From Candidatus Melainabacteria bacterium (lineage in GTDB: Bacteria > Cyanobacteriota > Vampirovibrionia > Obscuribacterales > Obscuribacteraceae): DNA of 64,000 nt. The DNA lies in assembly GCA_003151275.1 (NCBI GenBank), contig PLXC01000136.1, positions 1-64,000 on the forward strand, read 5' to 3'. How positions within the stretch are numbered: position 1 is the first letter of the stretch; each line of letters begins with the position of its first letter. The notes below the pieces were generated by a model. That model made no database searches. It was not told the origin of the DNA and saw only the letters and a program-made list of their open reading frames with translations. The position numbers were made by a program, and so were the translations under genes. This document shows positions 52,857 to 61,916 of this stretch, one piece after another.

Positions 52857-54263
52857 TTATACCGTCATCATCGTACTTTCTTCGCGCTTCGCACTGGGCT
52901 TGTGTTCTGCGCACACTGTTTTCAATTCTTGAATGAATTTATCTAAGTCTTCGCGGCTGTTCATTTCAGTGACTGCGATCAAAATATGTTTTTTCAACTC
53001 TGGATGGAATTGAGAGAGATCAAGGCCAGCCAAAATGCCTCGATCCTTCAAGGCGTTCAAGACCGTCGCCACCGGTTGTTGCACCTCAATGACAAACTCA
53101 TTTAGAAACGGTTGCTTGTAAGCCAGAGTGATGCCTGTGATCTTGGTCAGTTGATCAGCGAGATAGTGTGCGCGTTGAGCGCTGATCGAGCAAAGTTGTT
53201 TCAAGCCGCCGGGACCCATGGCTGTGAGGTAGACAAGCATGGCTAGGGCATTCAAGGCTTGGTTCGTACAAATATTGGAGGTCGCTTTGGCACGTCGAAT
53301 GTGTTGCTCACGAGTTTGCAGCGTCAAAGTGAAGGCGCGATTGCCGCGGTTATCCAGAGTCATACCCGCCAAACGTCCTGGTAACTGGCGAATGAACTCT
53401 TTGCGACAAGCCATGTAACCGGCCGAAGGTCCGCCAAAGGAGAGGGAATTGCCGCATGGTTGCGCATCGCCAACAACGATGTCGGCGCCAAATTCACCAG
53501 GTGAAGTCAGTAATCCAAGGCTTATCGGCTCACTGACGACGACAAGTAAAGCTCCCTGGTCATGCGCCTTTTGAGCCAGTTCGGCGATATCTTCGAGGAC
53601 GCCAAAATAGTTGGGATACTGCACCACGAGAACGGCAACATCATCATCTAACTTCAAATTCTCGATACTGGTGGCGCCATTGGCCGCTGCGGCCGTTTGC
53701 CACCCCAATCCGCATGAATCCACATAAGTGTGCGTGACCATGCTGTATTCGGGATTGACTGTGTCACTGACGACGACTTTCTTGCGACCGTTTAAGCGAG
53801 CGGCCATCAATGCAGCCTCTGCACACGCTGTCGGTCCGTCATACATAGAAGCGTTTGCTACTTCCATGCCTGTCAAAAGGCAAATCGCCGTCTGAAATTC
53901 ATAAATTACTTGCAGGCTGCCTTGGCTCACTTCGGGTTGATAAGGAGTGTAGGCGGTAGAAAATTCTGAGCGCGAGATTACTGCCGGCACTACAGCCGGG
54001 ACAAATCTTCTATATGAACCACCACCTAAGAAGGAAGCAGACATCGAAGCGGGTCGATTCTTGGCGGCTAACGCGGAGACGTGCTTGGTAAGCTCAAGCT
54101 CGCTTAGTCCAGCACTCAGTTCGAGGGCTTTGGCTCTGACATCTGCGGGGATGTGACTGATCAGTTCTTCGAAACTTCGCACTCCAATTGCATGCAGCAT
54201 TTCTTGCCGCTCATCTTCGGTGTGCGGCAAATAAGGAAAGCCGGCGAAATTTGTCTCTGTCAT
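52857..54263 (-). CDS. gcvPA: glycine dehydrogenase (decarboxylating) subunit 1
   Basis: A 468-residue N-terminal half of a split glycine cleavage P-protein. It starts MTETNFAGFPYLPHTEDERQ, then FLGGGSYRRFVPAVVPAVIS, TAYTPYQPEVSQGSLQVIYE, ANASMYDGPTACAEAALMAA, and a GADIVVGDAQPCGNSLSFGG cofactor-domain region. The PLP lysine lies in subunit 2 (GcvPB), so this chain needs a partner. No gcvPB, gcvT or gcvH is adjacent, unlike the usual operon. The ATG at 54263 is preferred; the extra 39 residues of the open frame are not like the family. Confidence 0.93.
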   Translation of the reverse strand: MTETNFAGFPYLPHTEDERQEMLHAIGVRSFEELISHIPADVRAKALELSAGLSELELTKHVSALAAKNRPASMSASFLGGGSYRRFVPAVVPAVISRSEFSTAYTPYQPEVSQGSLQVIYEFQTAICLLTGMEVANASMYDGPTACAEAALMAARLNGRKKVVVSDTVNPEYSMVTHTYVDSCGLGWQTAAAANGATSIENLKLDDDVAVLVVQYPNYFGVLEDIAELAQKAHDQGALLVVVSEPISLGLLTSPGEFGADIVVGDAQPCGNSLSFGGPSAGYMACRKEFIRQLPGRLAGMTLDNRGNRAFTLTLQTREQHIRRAKATSNICTNQALNALAMLVYLTAMGPGGLKQLCSISAQRAHYLADQLTKITGITLAYKQPFLNEFVIEVQQPVATVLNALKDRGILAGLDLSQFHPELKKHILIAVTEMNSREDLDKFIQELKTVCAEHKPSAKREESTMMTV

Positions 54264-54528
54264 CGTATGCTCGCTACCACAATCAGTGTCGGCGCCTGCT
54301 CTCCAATTGTTGGCAGACCCGTTATTAAGTGTAGCCTTTGTCTTTGCTAGTTGATCATGGCTGATTACAACTGTATACACTCACGTGGCGCGGTTCAGGC
54401 TCCTCAGGCAGATCGCCTCTGACCCAATATTTGTTAATGTTTGTCGACACGACGTCGTATGGTTGAGAATTGATGCGGACGCGCGCACATCCTGCCCGCC
54501 CCGAATCGCACCACTCACGGTATTTCCT

Positions 54529-55191
54529 ATGGCTACTAAATTGATTGTCGGTCTCGGCAATATAGGCAATGAATATGTTGGCACTCGGCATAACGCCGGG
54601 TTTTCAGTGATCGACGAATTAGCCTCTGGCGAGGGTGGTAGCGCAAACGGTGCTGAGTTCAAGATCGTGAAGGACTTTTCAGCGTACGTTGGCAAGCTGA
54701 ACATTTCCGGTTCGAACGTCATTCTGGCCAAGCCAACAACATATATGAATCTTTCTGGTCGGGCGGTAAATGCCATTCTCCGTTATTTCAAAATCGAGCT
54801 CGAGGACCTTCTGGTTGTTCATGACGACGTCGCAATCCCGCTTGGCAGGCTGCGTCTGCAGAAAGCTGGAGGCGCCGGTGGTCAGCACGGCGTGGAGTCA
54901 ATCATTGAATGTCTCGGCGGCAGCAAGGATTTCAGCCGTTTGAAGTTCGGCGTCGGTCCGGATCCTGGTGGCAGCGCGAGAGCTCAATATGTGCTGTCTC
55001 GCATACCAGTTGGGGATCAGGAGCTGTATCATAAGATGGTGCAAAAGGCGGCCGAAGCAATATTGTTTTGGACTAGCAACGGCATCCAATCTGCTATGAA
55101 TTCGTACAACTCGATCAATCTTGCACCACCTCCTCCCGAGGATTCCAAAGGTGAGGAACCGCCTCCTCAAGATCCTGACAAGGACAAGTAG
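54529..55191 (+). CDS. pth: peptidyl-tRNA hydrolase
   Basis: A 220-residue enzyme that frees stalled peptidyl-tRNAs. It begins KLIVGLGNIGNEYVGTRHNA with the catalytic His in TRHNAGF. KPTTYMNLSGRAV, VVHDDVAIPLGRLRLQKAGG and GGQHGVESI follow, all typical. The Pro/Glu/Asp-rich tail (APPPPEDSKGEEPPPQDPDK) extends beyond the usual end. The ATG at 54529 is chosen; 48 codons of open frame before it lack the family pattern. Confidence 0.94.
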   Translation: MATKLIVGLGNIGNEYVGTRHNAGFSVIDELASGEGGSANGAEFKIVKDFSAYVGKLNISGSNVILAKPTTYMNLSGRAVNAILRYFKIELEDLLVVHDDVAIPLGRLRLQKAGGAGGQHGVESIIECLGGSKDFSRLKFGVGPDPGGSARAQYVLSRIPVGDQELYHKMVQKAAEAILFWTSNGIQSAMNSYNSINLAPPPPEDSKGEEPPPQDPDKDK

Positions 55192-55565
55192 ATCCCTCGT
55201 TCTTAAGACTCCGAAAGTGCAGACTCACTGAACATTCTTTTGAACATTTGTACTTGATGAGAAAAACTATAGATTTGCTTTTTTTACGATGACAAGCGAG
55301 ATTCTGTCGCTCTGGTAAGCGATGGAAAGCAAGGCATGGAAAACGATCGCGGCAAAGCGGTTAGTGAAACGTAGCTCAGACTGCCGATATCGACCGAGCA
55401 AGCGTTACGCTTTGTATCAAACAGAGATTGTCTTTCAGGCGAGGGTAGGCATACTGCCATAATTTTGAACGAAAAATCATGGTTAGAAGCGAAATTGCTG
55501 CGATGTCAGTAGCCTAGAATTTTCCACATCAGTCCAGGCATTCGCGATTGCGGGGGTGGCTCAAG
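55192..55565 (+). other. 374-bp region upstream of the respiratory operon
   Basis: No gene is apparent. A T7 run occurs near 55278 without a clear preceding stem. The promoter of the long operon must lie here, but I cannot place it with confidence. GGGGGTGG at 55551-55558 serves as the ribosome site for ccoN. Confidence 0.4.
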
Positions 55566-56963
55566 TTGTCCAACAGTTTAGTAGCAAAATTTTTAAGCAA
55601 TCAGGAAGGAAGCGCTAGTCGCAACTTTTTCCTGTCCGCGCTTTGGTGGTCGCTATGGGGCATGAGCGCAGGCTTGCTTGCTGGACTCGAATTCTCGATG
55701 CCCGACCTCATTCATAACGTGCCGCAACTGGCGATGCCTCACTTACGAATGTTCCACGTCAATGCCGTGGCGATCGGTTGGTTATCTATGGGTTACGTCG
55801 GCGCTATGTTCCACATGGTACCGACATTGTGTAAGACGAAGTTGTGGAGTGAAAGACTCGGCAACTTCACCATGTGGGCTTGGAACGTGATGATGGTCGG
55901 TGCCTTTTGTACGTTGCTCAACGGCAACACAGAAGGTCGCGAATATGCCGAACTTGGTGCCGTGCTTGACGTGATTGTCATGATCGGTTTGATCACGGTG
56001 GCATGGAATCTTTATATGACGATCGTCAATCGTCGTGTCAAAAAGCTATACGTGTCACTGTGGTACTTCCTCGGTTCGTTATTCTGGTTTCCGCTTGTAT
56101 ACATCATCGGTCAAAGAACGTTCGTTGCCCTGCCTGGTCTAAACGACGCCATCATCGGCTGGTTCTATGGACACAATATTCTTGGCATGTGGTTCACCAC
56201 TGTTGGTGTCGGCATGATGTATTTCCTTTTGCCTCGTTTGACCGGCGCACCACTTTACAGTCACGGTTTATCGATGTTGGGGTTCTGGGGAATTGCCTTG
56301 TTTTACGCACCAACCGGAACGCACCACATTTTGCAATCGCCTGTGCCTGAGTGGCTGAAGGCGATCGCCATCATCTCCTCTATCTTCTTGCTGGTTCCAG
56401 TATTTACAGTGTTGACCAACTTCTTCATGACCATGAAAGGTAAGTGGGGAATGGTGGTGACCGATCTGCCTTTGCGTTTCGCCGTGACATCATCAATGTT
56501 CTATCTAGTCACTTGCGTCCAAGGTCCGTTCCAGGCAACACGATGGATCAACTGGTACTTGCACTTCACGCAGTGGGTGGTCGGACACGCTCACCTTGCC
56601 CTTCTCGGAACGTTCTCTTTCATTCTCACTTCGGCGTTCTATTACAGTATGCCGAGATTGACAGGCCGCCCATGGCACAGTCAAGGATTGATTCGTGCCC
56701 ACTATTGGCTCAAGTTCCTCGGCTTTTTGTTGATGATGACATCATTGACGATCGCCGGCTTGGTGCAGTCTGCTGGCTGGCACCATGGTGTACCTGTGGA
56801 TCAGTGGGTCATTGAACTGGTGCCTTACTGGTTCTTCCGAGCGATCAGCGGAATCATGATCGTCACCGGTCAATTCATCTTTGCCTACAACACCTACAAG
56901 TCGCTGTATACGCCACTTGTGGTTGTAGCGCCTGTCGCCAAACCCAGGGAGGTCAAAGTCTAA
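55566..56963 (+). CDS. ccoN: cbb3-type cytochrome c oxidase subunit I
   Basis: A 465-residue haem-copper oxidase of the C family, reducing O2 to water. Twelve or so membrane helices are predicted. Ligands seen are His64 (MFHVNAVAIGW, low-spin haem), His203 (GWFYGHNILGMWFTT, CuB), His253/254 (GTHHILQSPVPEW, CuB), and His341/343 (VVGHAHLALLG, haems). Tyr247, six residues before His253, fits the cross-linked tyrosine of CcoN. I chose the TTG at 55566 because GGGGGTGG lies upstream; a TTG at 55548 precedes that site. It overlaps the next gene by one base and heads the operon. Confidence 0.93.
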   Translation: MSNSLVAKFLSNQEGSASRNFFLSALWWSLWGMSAGLLAGLEFSMPDLIHNVPQLAMPHLRMFHVNAVAIGWLSMGYVGAMFHMVPTLCKTKLWSERLGNFTMWAWNVMMVGAFCTLLNGNTEGREYAELGAVLDVIVMIGLITVAWNLYMTIVNRRVKKLYVSLWYFLGSLFWFPLVYIIGQRTFVALPGLNDAIIGWFYGHNILGMWFTTVGVGMMYFLLPRLTGAPLYSHGLSMLGFWGIALFYAPTGTHHILQSPVPEWLKAIAIISSIFLLVPVFTVLTNFFMTMKGKWGMVVTDLPLRFAVTSSMFYLVTCVQGPFQATRWINWYLHFTQWVVGHAHLALLGTFSFILTSAFYYSMPRLTGRPWHSQGLIRAHYWLKFLGFLLMMTSLTIAGLVQSAGWHHGVPVDQWVIELVPYWFFRAISGIMIVTGQFIFAYNTYKSLYTPLVVVAPVAKPREVKV

Positions 56964-57904
56964 TGTACGGCTACCGACTCGGTGCCATTGGTATCGTCAT
57001 CACTTTTTTCACCATCATCTTTTCGACTGTCTTGATGCCTATGGTGCTATTTCAACCTAAACCTTCCGGTCACGGTAATGATTACAGCACGGAGACTGTG
57101 GGCAACGCAGCTCGCGGACGACAAATCTACGTTCGCGAAGGTTGTTTCTACTGCCACACTCAATTCACTAGACTGCAAGATCGCGGCTACGGACCACTGG
57201 TGCATGCAGGCGATTATGTCTACGAAACACCGCACCAACTTGGTACGGCACGAACTGGTCCCGATTTGACAAATGAAGGTGGAAGATTTCCATCTCAATG
57301 GCAAAAGGCCCACCTTGTTGAGCCGCGTGCCGTAAAGCCTGGATCGATCATGCCCAGCTTCAGTTATTTGTCTGACGTAGATATGAACGATCTGGTGGCA
57401 TACATTCAAACGCTAGGAAACAAGCGTCTGCCTGAAAAGTTTGTTGAAGCACCAGATGAGTATCGTGACACCACTACGACTGGTCAAGCCTTGGCCGCCC
57501 GCAAGCACGTTGATACCAATGCTACGGCTAGCTCTAACGCCGGACGTGGTATCTACACTCAGAACTGCGCCGCTTGCCACGGTCTTGATGGTCGAGGCAA
57601 CGGACCGAACTCACTCACTTTGGAAAAGAAACCAGCTAACTTCACTCGCCCCTTCTACAAGCAATACGATGACCCTATGTGGTTCTACCGCGTCAGTGAA
57701 GGCGTAGCTGGTACCAGAATGCCGAGATGGAATCAAATCCTCACAGAAGAGCAACGTTGGTACGTGGTTGCTTACCTGAAGACTCTGCAAAAAGAACATG
57801 AGGAAACAATAGACAATTTGGATCAAGTCAACAAGATCGAGCAAATCAAATTGCCTGCTCTGACACACGAAGAGTACGAGCCCCACACTGGAGGCGGAGA
57901 ATAA
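56963..57904 (+). CDS. ccoO: cbb3 oxidase subunit II fused to a second cytochrome c domain (CcoO-CcoP-like)
   Basis: A 313-residue membrane-anchored dihaem cytochrome c. A membrane helix (about 8-30) is followed by the CcoO domain with CFYCH (61-65, preceded by REG) and TRTGPDLTNEGG-like ARTGPDLTNEGGRFPSQWQK, with axial Met130 in GSIMPSF. A second class I cytochrome c domain has CAACH (202-206, GLDGRGNG) and MPRWNQ. In standard cbb3, CcoO has one haem and CcoP two, so this protein combines CcoO with one CcoP-like domain. A charged tail follows. It overlaps ccoN by TAATG. Confidence 0.9.
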   Translation: MYGYRLGAIGIVITFFTIIFSTVLMPMVLFQPKPSGHGNDYSTETVGNAARGRQIYVREGCFYCHTQFTRLQDRGYGPLVHAGDYVYETPHQLGTARTGPDLTNEGGRFPSQWQKAHLVEPRAVKPGSIMPSFSYLSDVDMNDLVAYIQTLGNKRLPEKFVEAPDEYRDTTTTGQALAARKHVDTNATASSNAGRGIYTQNCAACHGLDGRGNGPNSLTLEKKPANFTRPFYKQYDDPMWFYRVSEGVAGTRMPRWNQILTEEQRWYVVAYLKTLQKEHEETIDNLDQVNKIEQIKLPALTHEEYEPHTGGGE

Positions 57905-57905
57905 T

Positions 57906-58169
57906 ATGTGTCCTAACTGCATCCTAAATCAAGCTAGCCTGCAAGGCGGATTGTATGTTGCCTTCGGTATTTGCGCCTTGTTTTTTGTGGTGGCAATGGT
58001 TGGAATTATGTGGGCCTTCAAAAATGGTGAGTTCGAAGACATGGAAGGCACTAAATTTGAAATGATGGACGACGACATGGAAGGACCAAACGCTGTTCGG
58101 GCCCGGTTGGCAGTAGAAAGAGCACGTCTCAAGAGTTTGTCTTCCGTAAAAGAGGTAAGCAATGGCTGA
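57906..58169 (+). CDS. ccoS: small membrane protein, CcoS-like
   Basis: An 87-residue protein. One membrane helix (GGLYVAFGICALFFVVAMVG) is followed by WAFKNGEFEDMEGTKFEMMDDD, which matches the CcoS pattern (W...sGQFDDLdgP...DD). CcoS helps insert copper or haem into cbb3 oxidase. Odd features are an N-terminal MCPNC pair and a longer, charged C-terminus (to residue 87). It starts one base after the CcoO gene. A CcoQ-like role is the alternative. Confidence 0.72.
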   Translation: MCPNCILNQASLQGGLYVAFGICALFFVVAMVGIMWAFKNGEFEDMEGTKFEMMDDDMEGPNAVRARLAVERARLKSLSSVKEVSNG

Positions 58170-58365
58170 CGACGCGAAACAGTCTGTTCGAGCGGCTGAC
58201 CCGCTAAAACCAGCGGCGGCGCCAGCCACCGGTGAAGAAGAGCACTATGAGGAAGTTTCGGAGTATCGCATCGGCGAAGGTCCACCTCCTATGTTTCTGG
58301 TTCTTTTCTTTCTGTTCATTGTTAGTTGGGCGCTTTTCTCCTGGATTCCCTTTTTCGGATACTAA
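58162..58365 (+). CDS. single-helix protein resembling the CcoP N-terminal anchor
   Basis: A 67-residue protein. An acidic N-terminus (EEEHYEEVSEYRIGEGPPPM) leads into one membrane helix (FLVLFFLFIVSWALFSWIPF). This resembles the first part of CcoP/FixP (GI-E-DNPxPRWW then helix) without haem domains. It overlaps the CcoS-like gene by 8 bases. The lost haem domains may be supplied by the CcoO fusion and the dihaem lipoprotein downstream. Family match is by pattern only. Confidence 0.65.
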   Translation: MADDAKQSVRAADPLKPAAAPATGEEEHYEEVSEYRIGEGPPPMFLVLFFLFIVSWALFSWIPFFGY

Positions 58366-58372
58366 CTTCAAA

Positions 58373-59164
58373 ATGCGATTACCAATTCAACTGAAGCATT
58401 TATTGTGCATAATCCTCTTAGCGCCAGGGATGGCGCTGCTGTCTTCATGCTCCAATGAAGTTGCCGTCAAAAACGACAGCCTTGTTGCTGCCAACTTGAC
58501 GCGAAAGGCAGACATCGAAATCTATCCAGACGACAGACCTTCTGTGCCTGATGGCAAAGTTTATTGGGGTCAACAAAATTGCGCTTCTTGCCATGGTGCT
58601 ACGGGTAGTGGCGGTTCAGCAGCAGTGAATTTGGCTGACAAGGTTTGGATGCGCAAACAAAAGCCAATCGATCAGTTTATGTTAGTTGCTTATGGCAAAC
58701 CAGGCACGAACCATCCGGCATTGAGCGACAAGTTAACAAAGCGACAAGTTTGGGACCTGGTTTTCTACACAAGATCGCTCGCCGTGCCTGAATTGAATGA
58801 TGAGCAGATCATGGCAGTTGACCCTGTATTTGGTTCAAATTGTGCCGTCTGTCACGGTAAAAAAGGCAAGGGTGACGGACCGCTCGCTCACGGCATAGAG
58901 CCAGTGCCAGCAAACTTCTCGCAGTTCCGCCGCTTCTACGATCGCACCGATGACATTCTCTACGATCACATCGCAAATGGCATCAAATGGGAAGGGATGC
59001 CCAATTTCCTTGGTAAGGAAGACAAAGCTAAAAACGTAAAATTCGATGAGGAGTACATCTGGAAACTGGTACAGTATGTTCGAAACTTCCATGAAACGAA
59101 CCTGGCGACATTGCCAGAAGACACTGCGGCCCCAAAGACCGGCGCAACTAGTCCAATCAAGTAA
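58373..59164 (+). CDS. dihaem cytochrome c lipoprotein
   Basis: A 263-residue exported protein. A lipoprotein signal peptide (LLCIILLAPGMALLSSC, lipidated Cys26) precedes two cytochrome c domains with CASCH (70-74) and CAVCH (157-161), each followed by GATGSGG or GKKGKGDG. It sits 7 bases after the CcoP-N-like gene and just before the Rieske gene. It could carry electrons from the Rieske protein to the cbb3 oxidase, replacing cytochrome c1 and/or CcoP. The ATG at 58373 starts the signal peptide; an open frame from 58232 runs through the neighbour. Confidence 0.88.
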   Translation: MRLPIQLKHLLCIILLAPGMALLSSCSNEVAVKNDSLVAANLTRKADIEIYPDDRPSVPDGKVYWGQQNCASCHGATGSGGSAAVNLADKVWMRKQKPIDQFMLVAYGKPGTNHPALSDKLTKRQVWDLVFYTRSLAVPELNDEQIMAVDPVFGSNCAVCHGKKGKGDGPLAHGIEPVPANFSQFRRFYDRTDDILYDHIANGIKWEGMPNFLGKEDKAKNVKFDEEYIWKLVQYVRNFHETNLATLPEDTAAPKTGATSPIK

Positions 59165-59182
59165 AGAACAAGGGTGAGCACT

Positions 59183-59752
59183 ATGGCTGACGGTACATCA
59201 AGAAGATTGTTATTGAAGACAGTGGCGGCAATACCGCTAGCGGCTACTTTCGGACTGTTGGCTTCGCCTTTCTTGCGTTTCCTGCTCCCAACAAGGAAGC
59301 CTTTGGACATTCTCGGTAAGTCTGACCAACCAATTGCTGAGCCACCCGTGCCAACTTTCAAGGACGCTGATTTCCCTGCGCCGTGGACTTGCTTGCCGTT
59401 CATGTTCAAACAAAGCTATATCGAGTACAACCCAGAAGGCAAAGAAGTTCGCCAGATTCCTGGTTACATCGTCAAATTGCCAACCGGTGACGTCGTCGCT
59501 TACAGCCGCATTTGTCCTCATCTTGGTTGCATCTTCAATTTCGTCAAAGATCCAGCTGAATGTGCCAAAGGCTATAACTACACGCCGACTGGTCCAGTAT
59601 TTGCCTGCCCATGCCACTTGAGCGTGTACGACATCGCTAACGCCGGCAAAGTGGTGAGCGGTCCGGCGCCAAGACCACCACGCAGCTTTGAAGTTAAGAA
59701 AGTAGGCGAAGAGTATGTAGTTCTGACTTTGGAGGCCGGGGGAATTGCCTAG
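59183..59752 (+). CDS. Rieske iron-sulfur protein
   Basis: A 189-residue Rieske protein. A twin-arginine signal-anchor (TSRRLLLKTVAAIPLA) suits Tat export of a folded [2Fe-2S] protein. Cluster ligands are Cys111 and His113 (RICPHLGC) and Cys142 and His145 (FACPCHLS), with Cys116 and Cys144 set to form the disulfide. The usual CHGS reads CHLS. The AGGGTG six bases before 59183 marks the ATG. It accepts electrons from quinol oxidised at cytochrome b. Its end overlaps the cytochrome b I start by 8 bases. Confidence 0.95.
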   Translation: MADGTSRRLLLKTVAAIPLAATFGLLASPFLRFLLPTRKPLDILGKSDQPIAEPPVPTFKDADFPAPWTCLPFMFKQSYIEYNPEGKEVRQIPGYIVKLPTGDVVAYSRICPHLGCIFNFVKDPAECAKGYNYTPTGPVFACPCHLSVYDIANAGKVVSGPAPRPPRSFEVKKVGEEYVVLTLEAGGIA

Positions 59753-61544
59753 TACAGATAATGGTCTAAAGGGTGCAGTCACCGCTGTTGGCGACTACGT
59801 TAAGACGCGTATCAATAACATCGATATCTTCGATGAGCATTATCAAAAAGTTGAAGCTCAAACGAATCCGTTCTACGCGCTCGGTCCAATCTTCTATCTA
59901 GTCTGGTTCATAGTTATGCTGACCGGACTGATTTTGATGATCTGGTACGTGCCGACAAAACCGGAAGCTTTTGATTCCATCTTTAGAATTCAAACCGAGA
60001 TTCCTTTCGGTGGACTGATGCGTGGAATGCACAAATACGGTGCTGATGCGATGATCATCGCTGCCACGCTGCGCCTCTATCGCATGTTTATCGCTGCCGA
60101 TTACAAGCCGGGTAAAGAGTTCAATATCGCGCTTGGCTTAATATCGCTTCTACTTTCAATGTATTCGGGACTGACCGGCTATCTGTTGATTTGGAATCAG
60201 CGTGCATTTTGGGCGACCAAGGTATTTGCAACATTCCCGACTTACATGGATCAATTTCCTGTCATGGGTGACTTTTACCAGCCTCTGGTGAAGTCGCTTC
60301 ACCTTGGTTGGAATACAGCAGAAGTATTGCTTGGTGGTGGTGCTGCCATCACGCAAGAGACGATTACTCGATTCTTCTCTTTGCACCTCGCTTTCTCTCT
60401 GATACCACTTATCTTTGTTGAGCTCTATTTCTACAAGAACGCTTACAAGCGTGTGCCGCTCAATTGGACCAAGCGCATCATCATCACGATGATGTTGGTC
60501 ATCGTGTCCATAATTCTTCCTGCTGCTCAAGGACGTCGCTCAGATCCAGACGTCACACCATTGCCGATTTTGTCAGACTGGTACTTCCTTGGCTTATATC
60601 AAATGTATAAGTATCTCGAGCCGGTTGTGGCGACGGAAATCACGCTAGTGATTCCAATTTCAGTAATTCTGCTGCCGTTTATCGACGTCTGGGTGACTGG
60701 GCCGGAAAAGGACATTTCAAAACGACCCTTGATCTTCATGGTCACATTGATGGGCTTTCTCAACTGGATCGCTTTCTCGTATCTGATCATCGTCAATATT
60801 GCCAACATTCACACTGATCCACCTTATTGGAGGGACGCACTCTTCCTCTTGGTTGATATCGGCATTCTGCTGCAGCTTGGCTTGATGTTCATGACCAAAG
60901 AAGCGATGCAAATTCGCAAGAATGCAAAGGGCGCTCTGGTCATGGCGATCGTTGGTTTAATCCAGGCCACTGTAGGGGTTTGGTATTACTTCATGGCCAA
61001 AACTGAAATATTCTTCGACCCGTTGCTGCACTCATGGCTTTACAGCCTGTGCCGTCCTTTTGGCGGTGATGGAATGACGAAGGCCGAGGCTATCGTGCGT
61101 CAGATTTGGTCAGTTAACAAAGAGTATTGGAACTATCCATTCGTTCTTGAGCCGGCATCAATAGCCAAGATGGGCGAACCGGTCGTCAAAGATAAGTTGA
61201 TCGAACTGCAAGCTGTGTGCCAACAGCCGGCTGGTTTAGATTGGCTTTTCAAACTAATTCCAACGTTCACTCCAGCTCCACACGCGCAATATTTTGGTCA
61301 AATTGACTTCATGGTCAACAATCGCTGGTGCTTTGATTTCGTCAACTTCGCAGACAGAATGAATGGCATTGCCCAACCAACGATTACGACCAAGTATCCG
61401 GTCGGCGTTCCTGAATTGGATTGGTTGTGGATGGTCGGTGGATTCGTTGTATTTATTGCTTGCACTGTTGGTTGGATTAAGTTCAAAAGCACTCCGCTTC
61501 CAGCGGCTCAACCGGCTAAAGTTCCTGCCGCTGCGGCTACTTAA
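59745..61544 (+). CDS. cytochrome b I with only one haem-b ligand pair retained
   Basis: A 599-residue cytochrome b/b6-type protein. Helix B reads RGMHKYGADAMIIAATLRLY: His96 is present, but the +14 position, normally His, is Arg110. Helix D reads RFFSLHLAFSLIPLIFVELY: His214 is present, but +14 is Tyr228 (and +15 is Phe). So the p-side haem (bL) pair 96/214 is kept and the n-side haem (bH) pair is lost. SDWY (277-280) replaces the PEWY of the quinol site. A long soluble insert (about 420-560) precedes a last helix and an Ala/Pro tail. The TTG start has GGAGG nearby. A second cytochrome b lies 0.8 kb downstream. Confidence 0.9.
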   Translation: MPSTDNGLKGAVTAVGDYVKTRINNIDIFDEHYQKVEAQTNPFYALGPIFYLVWFIVMLTGLILMIWYVPTKPEAFDSIFRIQTEIPFGGLMRGMHKYGADAMIIAATLRLYRMFIAADYKPGKEFNIALGLISLLLSMYSGLTGYLLIWNQRAFWATKVFATFPTYMDQFPVMGDFYQPLVKSLHLGWNTAEVLLGGGAAITQETITRFFSLHLAFSLIPLIFVELYFYKNAYKRVPLNWTKRIIITMMLVIVSIILPAAQGRRSDPDVTPLPILSDWYFLGLYQMYKYLEPVVATEITLVIPISVILLPFIDVWVTGPEKDISKRPLIFMVTLMGFLNWIAFSYLIIVNIANIHTDPPYWRDALFLLVDIGILLQLGLMFMTKEAMQIRKNAKGALVMAIVGLIQATVGVWYYFMAKTEIFFDPLLHSWLYSLCRPFGGDGMTKAEAIVRQIWSVNKEYWNYPFVLEPASIAKMGEPVVKDKLIELQAVCQQPAGLDWLFKLIPTFTPAPHAQYFGQIDFMVNNRWCFDFVNFADRMNGIAQPTITTKYPVGVPELDWLWMVGGFVVFIACTVGWIKFKSTPLPAAQPAKVPAAAAT

Positions 61545-61547
61545 GGG

Positions 61548-61916
61548 ATGATAACTTTGGCAACAGGCAACCAAAACTCGGTCAACATTCCTGGCGGCGC
61601 AGCTAATGAAGCTGACGTCCCAGCTGTTTATAAAGTTAAATTTGCACTGAAGGCGGTGGCATTTGTCGCGGCCGTGGTTTCTCTTTCTTGGTTTTTTCAA
61701 GGTTGGCGCGAAGTCAATCAAGCGCCAAGCCTAGCGAGTTTTGCTTTGTTGGTTTTAGGCACTTCCCTGACTATGTTTATTCTCGCTCTCATGGGTTACT
61801 GGACTTACTTTGAAGAGAAGAGCAAAGGAACCTTGAAAAAACGGATCGCAATTTACGAAGCCATTCACAATCGTCTGCAAAATGGGAAGCAAGGAGAAAA
61901 GGAACATCATGGCTAA
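61548..61916 (+). CDS. small two-helix membrane protein of the bc-type cluster
   Basis: A 122-residue protein. Two membrane helices (LKAVAFVAAVVSLSWFFQGW, SFALLVLGTSLTMFILALMG) are followed by a basic, helical tail. It is between the two cytochrome b genes, so it is probably a structural subunit of the complex. The ATG at 61548 lies directly on its AAGGG; a TTG at 61557, eight bases after it, may be the real start. No family recognised. Confidence 0.7.
   Translation: MITLATGNQNSVNIPGGAANEADVPAVYKVKFALKAVAFVAAVVSLSWFFQGWREVNQAPSLASFALLVLGTSLTMFILALMGYWTYFEEKSKGTLKKRIAIYEAIHNRLQNGKQGEKEHHG

Noticed and set aside
54385..54528. N-terminal extension of pth from the open frame start
   Set aside because: The 48 codons do not resemble the family, and Pth proteins start directly at the KLIVGLGN segment.
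55192..55565. tRNA or riboswitch upstream of the respiratory operon
   Set aside because: No cloverleaf arms, CCA end or known riboswitch core could be found.
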